NCBI GenBank assembly: GCA_038063055.1
Contig: JBBTVY010000003.1
Location: forward strand, 1-63,147
Origin: JACQKT01 sp038063055
GTDB taxonomy: Bacteria > Patescibacteriota > Minisyncoccia > UBA6257 > 2-01-FULL-56-20
DNA: 63,147 bases
Direction of reading: 5' to 3'
Under the pieces are notes generated by a model. The model did no database searches. It had not been told where the DNA came from and saw only the letters and a list, made by a program, of their open reading frames with translations. A program made the translations under genes and the position numbers. Positions 62,443 through 63,147 of the stretch are shown piece by piece (the stretch's first letter is position 1; each line of letters begins with the position of its first letter).

Positions 62443-63147
62443 TTATTTTTTACTAAAGGATTCAACTATCTTATCCATATCTCCGTCCATTATCTTTTCT
62501 ACGTTATGAAATTTTTTCCCGATTCTGTGGTCAGTTATACGGTCTTCAGAAAAATTATAAGTCCTTATTTTTTCCGAGCGTTCGCCGGAACCGATTTGCT
62601 CGCGGCGGATGTCTGTTAAAGAGCCGGTCGCTTTCAGTTGTTCGATTTCGTAAAGTTTGGCGCGGAGGACCTCCATCGCTTTTTCGCGGTTGGAATGCTG
62701 TGAGCGCTCGACGCGCGAGGAAACGACTATGCCGGTCGGTTTGTGGAGAATACGCACCGCCGTTTCAACCTTGTTGACGTTCTGTCCGCCCGGTCCGCCG
62801 GCACGGGAAGCCGTGAATTCGATATCGCTCGGATTTATGACGACTTCTTTCGCTTCGACGAGCGGAAGAACCGCTACCGATGCGGTCGAGGTATGAACAC
62901 GCCCGCTTTTTTCGGTCTTAGGAACGCGCTGGACGCGATGGACGCCTGATTCGTTCTTGAAAGCGTCATATACGCCTTCGCCCGAAGCCTCGGCAACGAG
63001 CGATTTGTAGCCGTTAAGCGATGTTTCATTGGAATCGAGAATAGCAAAACTCCAGCCACGCTTTTGTGCATATCTTTGGTACATCCTTGTCAGGTCGCCG
63101 GCAAAGATAGCGGCTTCGTCGCCGCCCGTGCCGGCTCTGATTTCAAG
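62443..63147 (-). CDS. prfA: Peptide chain release factor 1, 5' end beyond the window
   Basis: The open frame continues upstream of the ATG at 63084 to the window edge with LEIRAGTGGDEAAIFAGDLTR, the normal mid-protein RF1 sequence, so the true start lies outside. Visible: GVHRVQRVPKTEKSGRVHTSTASVAVLP, the peptidyl-hydrolysis motif GGPGGQNVNKVETAVRI, RSQHSNREKAMEVLRAKLYE and TYNFSEDRITDHRIG. It reads UAA and UAG. The anticodon-tripeptide (PxT) region is outside or cut. It ends SFSKK next to a dispersed repeat. Confidence 0.95.
   Translation of the reverse strand, partial: LEIRAGTGGDEAAIFAGDLTRMYQRYAQKRGWSFAILDSNETSLNGYKSLVAEASGEGVYDAFKNESGVHRVQRVPKTEKSGRVHTSTASVAVLPLVEAKEVVINPSDIEFTASRAGGPGGQNVNKVETAVRILHKPTGIVVSSRVERSQHSNREKAMEVLRAKLYEIEQLKATGSLTDIRREQIGSGERSEKIRTYNFSEDRITDHRIGKKFHNVEKIMDGDMDKIVESFSKK

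Noticed and set aside
62443..63147. UGA recoding, as in some Patescibacteria lineages
   Set aside because: Genes end normally at TGA (for example VIT, ndk-side genes and mpg neighbours) and no conserved protein shows in-frame TGA at Trp or Gly positions.

Overview
The window looks like part of a Candidate Phyla Radiation (Patescibacteria) genome, most likely a parcubacterium. This is a judgement from gene content. It has a short tau-less DnaX, a compact prolyl-tRNA synthetase without editing domain, an aspartyl-tRNA synthetase without the usual inserted domain, many small one-membrane-span extracellular proteins, a TraG/HerA-like ATPase, two GT-C glycosyltransferases, and a family of very cysteine-rich proteins of the kind I associate with these genomes. 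Nearly all genes read on standard stops, and RF1 is present.

Layout. 0-9 kb: VOC protein, Obg GTPase, a PurC-PurE fusion of the animal PAICS type, small secreted proteins, a VIT-type transporter, a membrane PH/AlbA protein and TypA. 9-16 kb: anchored extracellular proteins, a HicB/HicA-like pair, DnaX, a secreted glycoside hydrolase interrupted at a 16-T tract, a VRR-NUC-like nuclease, and ScpA/ScpB. 16-25 kb: envelope block (D,D-carboxypeptidase, MraY, small alarmone synthetase, ProS, MreB-MreC-MreD-PBP2). 25-46 kb: six paralogous 550-600-residue cysteine-rich proteins in three groups, interleaved with GalT, L21, a GT-C enzyme, the TraG-like ATPase, an FAD oxidase, Pgk and an ArsR regulator. 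46-54 kb: DEDDh exonuclease, flavin-barrel protein, RNase H, RNase P RNA, a muramidase-like protein, Mpg, MgtC, AspS, Ndk and a NUDIX enzyme. 53-63 kb: GT39, O-antigen-ligase-like protein, a large LCAT-type lipase beside an inverted paralogue of its C-terminal module, a trypsin-like protease, a zinc-ribbon membrane protein, and the 3' part of prfA.

Three things stand out. First, the cysteine-rich family: N-terminal, internal and C-terminal zinc ribbons bracket a cysteine-rich repeat core, and three copies carry a broken duplicate of their own start separated from the gene by a hairpin element. Second, dispersed short palindromes and repeats sit in intergenic DNA, in frame inside pgk, aspS, scpA, galT and others, and inside the RNase P RNA. 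Heptanucleotide tandem repeats recur at gene ends and inside one glycosyltransferase gene. Third, on both strands -10 boxes lie about 6-9 bases from start codons, which predicts widespread leaderless mRNAs.

A 100-N scaffold gap at 30000-30099 is flanked by the same 55 bases on both sides and is probably an assembly artefact.
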